Positions 11,935 through 23,268 of a stretch of DNA of 64,000 nt are shown here, in pieces. The stretch spans positions 558,001-622,000 of the forward strand of contig WTXD01000002.1 in the NCBI GenBank assembly GCA_022496205.1. Direction: 5' to 3'. Numbering within the stretch: position 1 is the stretch's first letter; each line of letters starts with the position of its first letter. The notes under the pieces were generated by a model. It saw only the letters and a program-made list of their open reading frames with translations. It ran no database searches and was not told where the DNA came from. This DNA is from Gloeopeniophorella convolvens (lineage: Eukaryota > Basidiomycota > Agaricomycetes > Russulales). The position numbers and the translations under genes are program-made.

Positions 11935-13125
11935 GGACGGCGGTTTGGATTCTCGTCCTCGCTCGGTTTTCCATGACATTTTGTATAGGTCAATTCATTT
12001 TCTCGATGATGCATGCTCGCCCTACGTTTTCCGCACTCTGCAGACATGATTTGTATTTTTGGATCAATACCTCGTTGAGCCCTTCAATTATAACATTATT
12101 GCCGGTCGTTGACAATTTACGTCGTCGATGTCAGTCAAATCCCTCACCGGCCTCACTGTTCGATCTCAATAATGACGTTGACCCGCTGAAGTGCGCGCAG
12201 CGGCCTTTTCGGGTAGTAACCATCCGAACATTGATTCATGTACACTGACCCCCTTCGAGAGTATGGCATAGCCATGTTCCTGCGCATCATGCATCAAGGG
12301 TCGTGTGCAGGATTTGAATGCGCAAAAGTGGGCTGTACGTGACACTGTCAGTGTTTAGTAAGTACTGTGTGCCTGGCCAATATAAGGTAATCCCGGATCG
12401 CAGCGGGGTGCCTCGGGGTTGCATATCGTGATTAGATGCACCAGCAGTAACCTCCGACTTTACATATCGTGCATGATTCACTGACGGAAGACCGGTCGTA
12501 CAAGAGTGCCCTCCGATTGGACAACCCCCGAGGGGTCTAATGATACGCCGCAGCCCCAAAAGTACCCCCAGATCAATCAAATCGCCATATTGTACGTCCC
12601 CACTGGCCTGGTTCGCGATTTGGCTAGGTCCACGACGTACTCTGGCACAAATTAAGGACGCCGGACCCACGAGGTTGACTCAGGCGACACAGCTGTGGCT
12701 CGCGGAGCTTCAAGTTCCTGGAGCTAAGCTAGAGCCCGAATCTTAATCAAGTTCCCGTCACGAACTGACAGCATTCGACCACGACACAGGGGATAGGCCA
12801 TCCAGCGGAGGATCGCAAAGCCAATCTGTAACAGGCACGCGGGGACGTGGTCCTCCCAGACGCTGACGCAGACTTCATTGGACTGCCACATCCAGCGAAA
12901 TGTCTCCAGGCCATTTTTATGCGCGCTTGCCTCCGTCGGCCTCTAGCCACTCTCAGCCCAGTGCTTCGTAAAGATGACAGTCTCGGCGGTTCTTCTGACC
13001 TCCGACTGGCGCTGGATACGCACCCTCCCCAGCGGGTCTGGCGGTCTGCGCGATGACTGATATATCCGAGGAGGGAAGAGCCACCATTCACCACTTTTGT
13101 CTATGCGCAGAGTACCTTCTATCCA
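11935..13125. other. Intergenic region, no gene seen
   Basis: About 1.2 kb between MIF2 and the F-box gene. Open frames on both strands are short, shift often and show no recognisable motif. The last part must hold the F-box gene promoter. Confidence 0.5.
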
Positions 13126-13186
13126 GTGAGTGCTTGTCTCCCGTGGGGGCCCTTCCCTGGTTGGCTTATCCTGTCTTTTCGTCTAG
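13126..13186 (+). other. Putative 5'-UTR intron of the F-box gene
   Basis: A consensus donor (gtgagt) and a pyrimidine-rich acceptor (gtctag) flank 61 bp that end seven bases before the ATG at 13194. The frame is open through it, so an N-terminally longer product cannot be excluded, but the spliced form puts the F-box at the very start of the protein, as is usual. Confidence 0.5.
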
Positions 13187-13193
13187 ACACACC

Positions 13194-14480
13194 ATGGCGG
13201 CGCGCCTCCCGCTCGAGATATGGAGCGACATCTTGGAGTGGGTTACCTATGTGCCCGGGCTGATGTCTGTCGATGTCCCCGATCCATTCGACTCGCCGAC
13301 CACCCTGACCCCAGACCACCCATGGTGCCTGCAAAAGCTCCGGAGGTCGCTCTGGCAGCGACGCATGCTGGTGCTCGTGTGCCGCGACTGGCACACCATG
13401 GCTGTGCCGATCCTGTATCGGTGTGTGCTCGTCCGGGATCCCGATTCTGCGGAGAAACTGCACCGCACGCTCGCAGCATCGCAGGAGCGCGGCGACCGTC
13501 CGACCCGGGGCAGCCATGCCAGGCACTTGATATTAGCGCTCTCCGAGCGATACGTGTTCTCCAGGACCATTCGATATCTCCCGAAGCTGGAGATTCTCAC
13601 CGCACCGAGCCTGGAGATCGTCAGCCCTGACACCTGTCGCACCGTCACTGCCCCGGCGCCGCCTCCCGCACGCGCCGCGCAGCTTCCACCAGAAGACTCA
13701 TTTGTCCGCGCCCTGTCCGACACCTGCGGGGCTTCCCTCAGACGCATCCAGATCGGCCAGTTCCCCTCAACAGACGACGCGCACGCGTTCCTCCGCGCGA
13801 CGCCGCACCTGCGCACGATCATCAGCCGCGACGCCTCGCTGTGCCTGAACAACACGCTGGCCGTGCTGCCCCCCGTGACATTCATGACCGTGCACGGCTC
13901 GCTCGCGGGCGGTGCCGCCGCGCACGCGCCCGTGCCGTCCGCGCGCAGCGTGTTCCTGCGCGACCCGGGGCTGTACCGCTCACGCGACGCGTGGGCGCGC
14001 TTCCTCGCAACGCAGGGCGCGCACCTCGCGCGCGTGCACATCGACTTTGCCGCGAGCGATTACGCCGCGTTCGTGAGTGCGCCGCACGGCGCCGTCGCCG
14101 TGCTCGAGCGCCACTGCCCGCGCCTCGCGCACCTCATCCTGCACCTCGCGCGCGCGCCCCACGGCGGCGCAGGCTTTGCGCTGCGGCGCGTCGCGGCGCT
14201 CGCACCGCGCCTGGGCATCCACTTTGTCGAGGACGGGCCTGCAGCTGCCGAGGCGGCGCGTGCGTGCGCGCCGCTCGTCGCGGGGCTGCTCGAGATCGAC
14301 GCGCGCGTGCCGCCACGCGTGGTGCGGTTCCTGAACGCGGAGGTCGCGGCTGCGCTGCGTGCGCACATGGACGGCGCGGAGGGCGTAGCGCTCACGCAGG
14401 CTGTCCTTGCGGGGCGGTTCCGTCTGGAAGACGCCGATGGGCGATATCTGGGCCCGTCGCGGCCTCGTGTCGACGGATAG
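13194..14480 (+). CDS. F-box domain protein
   Basis: Likely substrate-recognition subunit of an SCF ubiquitin ligase, of the large, variable F-box class found in mushrooms. A single coding exon of 428 residues. The F-box is residues 1-75: LPLEIWSDILEWV, an insert, then LVCRDWHTMAVPILYRCVLV. The rest is leucine-rich and irregular, with repeated blocks such as LPKLEILTAPSLEIV, LRRIQIGQF and HCPRLAHLILHLARAP, suggesting degenerate leucine-rich repeats. GC content is high in the second half (13840-14400). An open frame continues upstream to 13053, but that part contains a good 5'-UTR intron. Substrate unknown. Confidence 0.8.
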   Translation: MAARLPLEIWSDILEWVTYVPGLMSVDVPDPFDSPTTLTPDHPWCLQKLRRSLWQRRMLVLVCRDWHTMAVPILYRCVLVRDPDSAEKLHRTLAASQERGDRPTRGSHARHLILALSERYVFSRTIRYLPKLEILTAPSLEIVSPDTCRTVTAPAPPPARAAQLPPEDSFVRALSDTCGASLRRIQIGQFPSTDDAHAFLRATPHLRTIISRDASLCLNNTLAVLPPVTFMTVHGSLAGGAAAHAPVPSARSVFLRDPGLYRSRDAWARFLATQGAHLARVHIDFAASDYAAFVSAPHGAVAVLERHCPRLAHLILHLARAPHGGAGFALRRVAALAPRLGIHFVEDGPAAAEAARACAPLVAGLLEIDARVPPRVVRFLNAEVAAALRAHMDGAEGVALTQAVLAGRFRLEDADGRYLGPSRPRVDG

Positions 14481-14908
14481 GGATGGTTCACGTTCAGGGT
14501 CCAGGCTGGCTTGGATAGACTGGATCAACGGAAGCTGTCATGGCGTGCCTCATGTAGCTGCTGCCAGAGTAATGACATTAATTATCAGCGCGGGTCTGTG
14601 TATTCGCCGGATGGTATCGGTACCCAATATCGCACAGTCAACGAGATATAGCTAAATGCTGGTGTAGTAGAGGTGATGGTAATAAGAATGATTCAAATTC
14701 CAGAGGAGCCGAGCATGCATGATGGGATAAACGAGATGTCTGAGACGACGGTCAGGTAACGAAAGTAAGCAGAGCGAGGATTTAACGAAAGAGACTAGAG
14801 TCATGTACACAGCATGGGTCTGGGCGTAATAGCTGTCACTGATCAAGCCCTGGACGTGGTCCGCCCAGAGGTAAGGGATGGCGACGCTGGCGGAGGAGGT
14901 TCCGAGAC
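14481..14908. other. Intergenic region between convergent genes
   Basis: Shared 3' flank of the F-box gene and the disordered orphan. AT-rich around 14640-14700. A further small intron of the orphan could end at 14850, but it would add only two alanines. No gene seen. Confidence 0.5.
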
Positions 14909-17515
14909 TTACGCCTCCTGCCGCGAGCGTAGCCATCCCAGCTTGTCAAGGCCGCTCTTCTCGCTCGTAGACGCAGGAGTGCCAACTCCAATCGTGCTCG
15001 AGCGCCTAAAGTTCTGCTCACCCGCGCCAGCCACCTTGGATTGGCTGGGGTACATGGAGGACACGGGCCGCTGCGGAATATCTGACGGCACGTTCGGGAA
15101 CGCGTCAAAGATGCCACGGTCGAACGTCCCGTCCGGCGATCCAGACGGTGTGAGAGAGAGGAGCGAGCCAGGTGTCTCCGGGATGATCGGCGGAAGCATG
15201 GGTGACTGCTCCGGGATGGTCCCCTCTGAAGACGCGATCAGCGGACCAGACAAAACACCGCGATGACGAGAACTCACCAGGGCTGTCGAGCATAGACTTG
15301 GTCTTAGTTGCCCGACTGAGGAGGCGCTCAGCGAAAGAGCTCGCACGAGCGACGCCGCGTCGTGGGGACAGACGTAGGGAACCAGGCGCGCTCTCACTCT
15401 TGCCGCTTTTGATGCTGCGACTGGAAAACATACTACGCACGCTCATGGTGTCATTACTCTGACCATGCACGGCCGGTGGCGTGCCAATGTCAAAGGTAGG
15501 CGACGGCGGCGTCGCGACGGGAGCAGAGTCATCAGAGGACATCTCGGAGGACATGCTCAAGCGCGGACCGCGCAGTGCACCACGTAACGAGAAGTATTTA
15601 CGTGTACGTGCAGACTTGGGCGGTGGCGCAGGCATTGCAAAGTCATCTGGCCCAATGACCTGGAAGCTCGGTGTTGAGGTGGACGAGCGGATGGGTGAAT
15701 GTGGAACAGCGTTGGTCGGTGACAATGTTGAGGGGCCCAGGGTCAAGTTGCGCGCCTTCGATCGGGTAAAAGTGGTGGCCGCAGGCGCAGGGCGGCTTGG
15801 CTGCTCTGCCTTCGTCACGGCGGTAGGCGAGGACACAGGCTTCGGTTCTGCCTTCGGCCCCTCCTCGCCCGGAGCAGAAGGCATCTCAAAAGTCGCGTTC
15901 CCGTCGGCAAGGTGTTGCTCTAGCCATGCAGCCTCTTGAAGCAGAGAGGCAAGGTCGCCTTGGCCAGGACTTGCAGGAGGGTCTGCGGGCACAGATCCGA
16001 GGTGCTTGAAGTTTCGCTTCGAGCGCACGACACCACCATCGGTACTCGCCTTGAAGCTGGAGGTGCTTTGCCGGGAGGTGATCGTGCTAGACCTAGAAGC
16101 TGTACTGTGCCTCGACTCTTGCTGCTTCTCGGCGTCTGGGCGCTCGTTGCGATGTACGACAGCACTGAAGCTCGTACGACCGGATCCGGGACCACGCGGT
16201 GAGATCATCGTCGACTCGTCGAAGTCATCGGTGCTCGATGTGTTCGACGGGGAACTCGAAGGGAATGTGACACTCAGAGTAGAGGTGATATTCTTGTCCT
16301 GAGGTGACGTTGCCTTGTTCGTACCCGCTTCTGGTGCAGTCAAGGTGTTGGAAGTAGCGCCGCCAGTGTTGGTTGAGGAGATAATCTTGACGGACGTAGT
16401 AGAACCGGATCTCGAGATAGGCGGGACATGAAACCGTGGTTGCTGATCATAGGCTGGTGCCTGTGGATCAACCTTGATCGTCCCTTCCGCTGACAAGCTC
16501 TGCTCAACCTTGATTTGGGCAGACTTGGGTGAGCGGTCATCGGGAGGCGCTGAGACGGGCTCTGCCGGATTCGATGGTTCGCGAACGACTGGAGCTGCTA
16601 CTCTTTCGGCCGGCGCCGAGGTAATCTCGGTTGAGACTACTGTAGGGACCTTCGAAGCGTCGGTAGATGCTTGAACCAAGGAAGTAGAGACTACTGGGGC
16701 TGTCAACGAGGGAATGCTTGCCTCGGATGCCCCCTCCAAGGCGTCAGGCTGTTCGGGTCCATGGGAAGCGGAGGGGGCTCCCGCAGCGGCATCAAGTTCC
16801 ATATCAGTCTCCACGATGGGCGCCACGGGTTCCGAGGGATCAGCCTGAGGAGATTTGGCGCCCTGACCGTCTAGTGAAGGCCCAGACGGAGTCGTGGCGA
16901 TTGGTGATACGACAGTTTCTTGGGGAGTGTATGTACCTTCTGTCGCATCTGGTTTGTTCGCACCATCCAGAGCGCTGGCGGGTTGACTCAGATACGCTGT
17001 CGAGCTCCGGCGTGAGGGGGGCATTGATGATGGTGCCGACTGTCCCGTCAAGTCGGACGCTAGAGACGTCTCGGATGGTCCGGCATTCGCTTCCTGGGCA
17101 GCCTGAGTACCTGCACCCGCGGGAGATGTGACGGCCCTATACCCCGGCTTCCCTGGAGCTGTGGGACGGCCTTTTCCAAGCGCAGCAACCCTGTTCCCAT
17201 ACAGCTCGCGACTCTTGGTAGCACCAGCCTCCTCTACCGGCGGGACGCCCGTGGCAAAGCCGCCACGTGGAATGGGGACACCACCCTTCTTCTCAAATTT
17301 CGCGATCTTATCACGGAGGCTGCCACGAGGGGGGCTGGTAGTACCATCGCGGGAGGAGGGTGATGGGGACGATGACGGGGGTGGGGTATTGTTACGCTGC
17401 TGAAGAGCCGCGATGCGGTCTTTTAGGTTGCCCGGTGGGGGCTGCGTTGCGGCCCTGCGTTGAAGTGTTGGTAGGCACTCGGGCATGGCCCAGATGAGAC
17501 GGGGACGACTTACAT
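14909..17515 (-). CDS. Large disordered orphan protein with two KDRIA/RDKIA helices; split start codon
   Basis: Function not recognised. Exons 17515-17514, 17454-15278 and 15225-14909 join to exactly 831 residues. The start codon seems split by the first intron: AT lies before gtaagt, and G follows the acceptor gcag. This gives MAATQPPPGNLKDRIAAL. Two related short amphipathic helices lie near the N-terminus: LKDRIAALQQR at ~10 and LRDKIAKFEKKGGVPIPRG at ~43. The rest is Ser/Pro/Thr/Ala-rich and probably unfolded. Small conserved-looking islands include the basic RTRKYFSLRGALRG and the C-terminal GLDKLGWLRSRQEA. The composition suits a scaffold or adaptor with many phosphorylation sites, possibly at the cell cortex, but that is a guess. 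It is transcribed in tandem with TRF4. Confidence 0.78.
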
Positions 17516-17814
17516 TGTGGTGATGAGGGAGCGAAGGCGGCGGAACCAGGGTACGTATTCAAAGAGCGACCAGCGACCTTGTACCTAGGTAGAGGCCAGT
17601 GGAGCTCTAGGAACTCGTCGTCGCCGTCGTTGTCGTCGACGTCGTGGGGGAAAGGAGTGAAAAATGGGAGGGAACAAGACGAGGTCAAGGTAAGAAGCTA
17701 GATGACAAGCGCCGGGAGCGGCACGTTGTCGTACGTCGTGTCCCGGGGCGTGGCAACCAAACAGCCGCGCTTGTCAAGCCGATCACTTCACATCACCGTC
17801 ACCCTTCCTCCCGT

Positions 17815-20039
17815 CTACTCCTCCTCGTTCTCGCCAACCAGCGTCGCCTTCGACGCCCAGTACTCCCGCCGCCGGTTGATCTTCACCGGCCCACCCCCGC
17901 TTCTGCTCCCCCGCGAGGTCGGAGCCTTTGATGTCTTGCCACCGTCCTTCTCCTTGCTCTCCTCACCCAAGTGCAGAACCACCTCACCGTCCTCGCTGCC
18001 ATCTGAGTCCGTCGTGAAGATCGTATGCGTGTTGACTGGCCGGTCCACCCGCCGCCGCTTCTTGGGCGGAATCCCGTATCGGCTCTCTTCCTCCTCGTCT
18101 CCGTCAACATCGATTACTTCTCGCGGTCGGGTCTTTGCATCAGATTCCCGGCGCCGGGCAGATCGCTCGTCCCCAGACCCCTGGGACCGGTCTGTCGGTT
18201 CCCAAGCAGACTGTACTGCGGATGCGTCTGCGCCTCTTGGTCGCACGGAACCATTCGCTTGTGGAACGTCGCGTATGACAGCGGCCTTGGGCGAGACTCC
18301 CATTACTCGGTGCAAGACTCTCCTGTCATAGATTTCTTGCACAACTCGCCGCCGATTGAGTGTCTGGTGGGCGTACGCTCAGATGTATGCAGTCATGCTT
18401 CGTTGGCAGTCACATACCTCTTGCGTCACACCTAGTACGCTCGACAGAATGCTCATCTCCGAAGGATCTGCGTGACTACGCAAGTTGACATGTCGTCCAG
18501 AACGACGTGAGTAAAGCACGCTGGCCTGCATATATGCGGCAGCTGTCATGATCCCATGCGCCCCTGCGAAAGTCTGGCGGACTCTGGCAATGTTGTACGA
18601 CCCTTTGGAAATGTCATTTGCTGTTGCAACATAACGTCGATTAATCGCTGCGTTCGACACAGTTGAGGTTACTTACTTGGATCTGCTGGGTCCTCAATAG
18701 ATAACAAACTCTGCTTGTAATCCATCCAGCCCCGCTGAGCCTTGCTGAAATATGTCCCCCCGTCCCGCAGCGAGATACCCACTTCATGGTAGTTGAAGTA
18801 GTAGCCATAGAGCTCGAAGAATTCCATGACCAAGACCCCCAGATTCCGTGCTGGATCGATTTCGCCTCTCCGTACTTTGGGATGCATCTGAAGGAAGCTG
18901 ATCGCCAAGCAGACAATACTGTAGCTGCCTAGTCCACCAGAGAAGACCTCATTCATCGACCGCTGGCTCAGGAAAGCCTTGGCCACAAGAACGAGTGCCC
19001 GAAGCGCAGGCAGTTCGGCGAGGAAACCAGTGACTACTTTTCCGGCCTCAACACCGTTTGCCTGGTTTATTGAAATATCGACGGGGAAGCGGCCGTGAGT
19101 CGTGACAAACTTGATGATGGGAACCTTCGCTTTTGCGATTATAGTGACTTTGTCGGTTATTCCTGCACGTTTGAGAGTGTTGGCAAGCGCATGCAAAACA
19201 GTGACGCGATCAGAGTACGCCATAGACTGAGAAAGGACGACCAGGTCTATATCACTTCAGTGCGGTCAGCTCGACGGGATTGGGCAGCCGCATCCGATAC
19301 TCACCCCAACGGGAGGTACAGTTTGGTCTCGTAGCTGCCAAACGCAAGCACTTTGGCGTCAGGAAACTTTCTGGTAACAGCCTGGGATATCATCTCCACG
19401 ACGAGCGAGCGAACCTCGTCCTCCTCGAGGGTCGGGGAGATGTAGTTCACGAATGCCTCGACTTCTCGATGTAGCCTGCAGGCCGTTAGACAGGAATTCC
19501 CTCGGGTAGATATGGGAAGAGACGCACAGCTCGGCGACATTCGCACTACCCTCCCAATCAACATCCGCAGTCCATGGTGCTTTCCGCGACGCGGCGTCCG
19601 TGCGCTCTTTCTTGTTGCTGTACCAGTCGTCCCTATCGTGTTCATCCACTTTGCGCTTCCTCCCTCCACCGCTGTCCCTGTCGCGCGCTCTGCCTTTGCC
19701 CTTGTCCCACTCCCTTGCTCGCGGCTCCTCCTTGTCCTCTTTGCGGCGATCATCCTCGAACTCGGGCTCAGCCTCGAAGCCCAAGGTGATGAATTCGCCA
19801 CCATTTTCGAAAGATGCTTCTTCATTGACGGTAGGAGCCTTTAGAGTGTCCGGCAGGACAGGCGTAGCGGTGCCGGAGCCCTTGCTCTTGCTCCGCTTCT
19901 TTGTCTTCGAGGGCCGGGCGGGGAGAGTGGACGGGCCGGCGACTGGGCCGGGTTTCGCATCCCGCTCGCGGTCCTTGCGCTTTCCATTGACCTTGTCGTC
20001 CGAGTCAGCTTGAGTGTTCGAAGGTCCGTCCAGCGGCAT
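17815..20039 (-). CDS. TRF4: TRAMP-complex poly(A) polymerase Trf4/5 (PAPD5/Cid14 type)
   Basis: Non-canonical nuclear poly(A) polymerase. In the TRAMP complex it tags faulty rRNA, tRNA and snRNA for the exosome. Five exons (20039-19528, 19475-19305, 19254-18677, 18620-18418, 18363-17815) give 670 residues. The first ~155 residues are charged and disordered. The nucleotidyltransferase core follows: EVEAFVNYISPT, then FGSYETKLYLPLGDIDLVV, which holds the GS motif and the first two catalytic Asp. The third catalytic Asp is in TTHGRFPVDISINQANG. The PAP-associated domain has LGVLVMEFFELYGYYFNY and DPTNDISKGSYNIARVRQTF. The C-terminal tail is basic and acidic (RRRESD, IDVDGDEEEE, PPKKRRRVDRP) and probably nuclear-localising. 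The start at 20039 is the last ATG that keeps the whole disordered arm; an upstream in-frame extension is possible. Confidence 0.93.
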
Positions 20040-20229
20040 GGCGGGCGACAAAGGAAGTGAAGAGTCCGTTGAGTGACTTCGCGCCGAGTTCAATCCTCGA
20101 ACAGGAACCGGCCCGGACACTCGCTCCGTCCGGGCCGATTCCTCTCCAGTGGACGCGTCTGGGACTCCGAGTCGCACTTGGCAGATCACAGCCAAACCCA
20201 ACGCACGCCAGAGCAGCTGCGCATATAAT
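20040..20229. promoter_or_regulatory. Putative bidirectional promoter, TRF4/IPI1
   Basis: A 190-bp gap between two divergent start codons. A weak AT-rich patch (gcatataata) touches the IPI1 start. Shared control of nuclear RNA surveillance and 60S assembly is an inference from distance. Confidence 0.45.
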
Positions 20230-23137
20230 ATGCCCAAGGCAACCAAGAAGAAAAAAGAGAAGGCGGCCGACTTCTCCGTGCGGGCTACTTAGCGTCGTTC
20301 GGTGCCCTTCCAGAATTAACGTGCCTCGACTCTCCATTCGCAGAAAGCCAAACTAAAACTTGGTAAAGGAAAGCAGCTCCCAACAAACCAAGTTGACACC
20401 TCCTTCAAGGCTCGATGTATGCACTACTTCCGGTTTATTTCTGCTCTACTGCTGAATTGCTTGGGAAGCGATCGCCCTTCCGACTCAGAGCATCGCCGTC
20501 GAGAACGATGCGAGTGCTCCCACCACGAAGAGGAGGCTGACTTTTGCAGATTTGCTCGCACACCTCAAACATCACAATAGCGGTGTCAAGAAAGGTACGG
20601 TGATATCTTTGGTCCCATAACTATGCTCACAGTAACGTATAGACGCGCTGTCGGGCTTGCGCGAGTTGTTCGACGCTCACCCAGAGTTGGTCGAATCCTC
20701 TCTAACCCAGCTAGTCAGCGCATGTGTGCGGTTGATTGGCGATGAAGTACGTTGTGGTGCACTCTTTCCCCGCCGCCTTGCTCACATGGCGCAGGATGCA
20801 AACGTCCGCCGAGCTCTTCTTTCCTTCTTCATATGGCTCTTCCCTCGAATCCCGATAGTGAGTCACTTTCGCATCACCGTGCAAGCCTAGGGCTCAACCA
20901 ATCACGGTTGGGTGACAGAAAAACCTAGCGCCACATTCCTCGATGCTACTTCTCTTCACGACATCTGCGCAGACCCATATATTCCCCGAAATCCAGATCG
21001 ACGCCGTGCGCTTCCTCGATGTCTACCTTGATATAATCCCGGATGTCGTTGTGTCTGGCTGGAGAGGTGAGAGAAGCGGGCATGGAAAGCGTGTCCTGGA
21101 TGGATACTTAAGCATACTGTGTACTGGTACAAAGTTCGGTGAGGGAGCAGGTGGGCGCCCCTACCTCTCAACGCTTGCTGTATCTAATGATGTCCGCTGA
21201 AACAGATACCGGGCCTCCAGTCGCAACCTCGACCGCAAGTGTTATGCTGTCGACAGCGGTAAGAGCATCCCGTGGTTTCAAGATGCATCTGCTAACAGAA
21301 CAGTTCTTGATTAGTCAAAGCTCGTCGTTTTGAAGTCACTATCTAAGTTCCTCCATGCAGCGCTGAATTCCACTTCAAATGGCAACGAGAACTATGCCTC
21401 TACTTCTTCAGGACCGACATGGTGTTTCTCCTCGGCCTTCGCGGATCCAGCTGCCTATAGCGCATTTGATTCACAGTTCCGCCCTACGACAAGGCTCCCG
21501 TCAGATGCGAAGCCGCCACTCCGTCTCTGGCAGCCGGAGGTTGACCCCGAAGACGATACGGAGCATTTCGTGGTCGACCTGAAATCAGTCGAGTTCGAAA
21601 ACGCCGACCTATCGTACACATTGAAGGATCTTTCTGATGCCATCTCCTCGTTGGCTCATAACGACTCGCTCCAGGCTTCGTCGCAGCTCAGCGACTTGCA
21701 TGGCAACTACGAGGCGGTGCGGCTCGCAAATCTTTGCGTTCGCCTCGACACTGAAACAACGTTAGCGTCTTGCGCGGACATTACATCCGGTCCTGTTGTC
21801 AAATATCCTCGACTCGTCCCCTTCGGTCTTCAACCCAGGTTCCACACCTCTCCCCACTGACCTGGGAATTGTTTCGGCAGCGACAAACATCTATCACAGC
21901 CTATACAAGGCGTTGTTGACAAGGGTGAGGTTCGTCTGAATTGATCGGCAATACGCATCTCATTGAACCACATAGGCAGACTCGAATTCAAATGTTATAT
22001 TAGACAATCTACAACAAGTATTGGATCGAATGTCACCTCATTTTCCCTTCCGACCTAACCCTCTCGCGAGGCGAGAGATTCAGGTGAGTCTTATGACCGC
22101 TCGTCCTCGTTAGGCAGACTCATGCCTCTCTCGTTAGGTCGAGCAGGCGTTCCAAGAACTCAATGTTGTGTTCTGCGAACTCACTTCGCTGTTGATACTC
22201 TCTCAAACTACTCAACAAGCCACTTCCAGGAAGCACAGTGTCAAGGCAATTCAGACGCAGATCTCTCAGGTCAAGGATTTCGTCACGCAACTGTTACGAG
22301 GCGTGCCTTCTTCATCACAATTAGTCGGCCGACCAATTGCGGCTCAAGAGTATACGGCGCTTCTCCCGACACTTTGGATGCTCTTGAACAGCGATTCGAC
22401 GGATGACAGCGTAGACGAGGACCATGATGTCCTTGGTGCAGTGCTTGATCATGCGTTGCGAGTCTCTTCAGCAGCAGCGGCCAAGAGACCGACGATAAAT
22501 TTCTTAGTACGGCTTGTCCTCGTAAGCCTATTAGTTCCTCTACCCATACCTCAAAACTGATGACTGGGGGTTAGCTCGATACCACTCCGCGATATGGAGG
22601 TACTTTCAAAGTTGGCCAGAATGCAGGAAGCCTACAAAAGTTCGAGCAATGGCTCGTACATCTCCCAAAAGTTGTCTGGGAGTTGGGTGACACCAATGTC
22701 CCCTGTGTAGAGGTAATATACGCTCCCACTTACTATGTCCTTCCCAGATCTGAATTCTTGGTAGGTGGTGCTGCGCTTCCTACTGCGGTTGTTCCAACGC
22801 CGCTCTCCACTCGCACGCGCCGACGTAGGTGTCATTGCACAGCCCAAATATACATGGACTGAACCCCCCGATACAGGTGGCCACTCAACTTTGCGCGCGC
22901 CTCGTTCCCTACTTTACCATCGTGCATCCAGTGCGCGGCGCACTACCTGGGCCATTCGCAAAACTCGACGACCCCATCCTGCGCCGGCTTGCACTTGACG
23001 CTGCGGTTTCTATCTCAGCGTGCGCACCTGCAGATACTCGAGGGCCTCTTGATGCGTCAGTGCGTCAAGCAGTTGAGGGTTCGGACCAGGCAGCGTACTG
23101 GACCGAAGTCACTGGAAGTGTACTCCGCTCACGCTAA
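20230..23137 (+). CDS. IPI1: Rix1-complex pre-rRNA processing protein IPI1 (TEX10 type)
   Basis: Subunit of the Rix1 complex (with Rix1 and Ipi3). The complex helps remove ITS2 and remodel the pre-60S particle before export. The protein begins MPKATKKKKEKAADFS, then KAKLKLGKGKQLPTNQVDTSFKAR after the first intron; this opening is typical of Ipi1/TEX10. About 14 short exons follow, all with usual splice sites. The Ipi1 N-terminal domain is seen as LTFADLLAHLKHHNSGVKKDALSGLRELF, then LIGDEDANVRRALLSFFIWLF and PEIQIDAVRFLDVYLDIIPDVVV, an armadillo-like helical repeat fold. The second half is long and helical without named motifs. The stop at 23135-23137 lies 131 bp from the stop of the convergent acylpyruvase gene. 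Head-to-head with TRF4. Confidence 0.92.
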
Positions 23138-23268
23138 CCTCTCCCTCTTCTTGTTTCATTTACTGTGCTCCAAGCATCTACCAGAGACACCACATCGTAG
23201 ACAGAACGTGTAAGCACTGATCTCATTGGTTAAGGTATTTCCAAGTGCGTTAGCTCATGCGGTAAACC

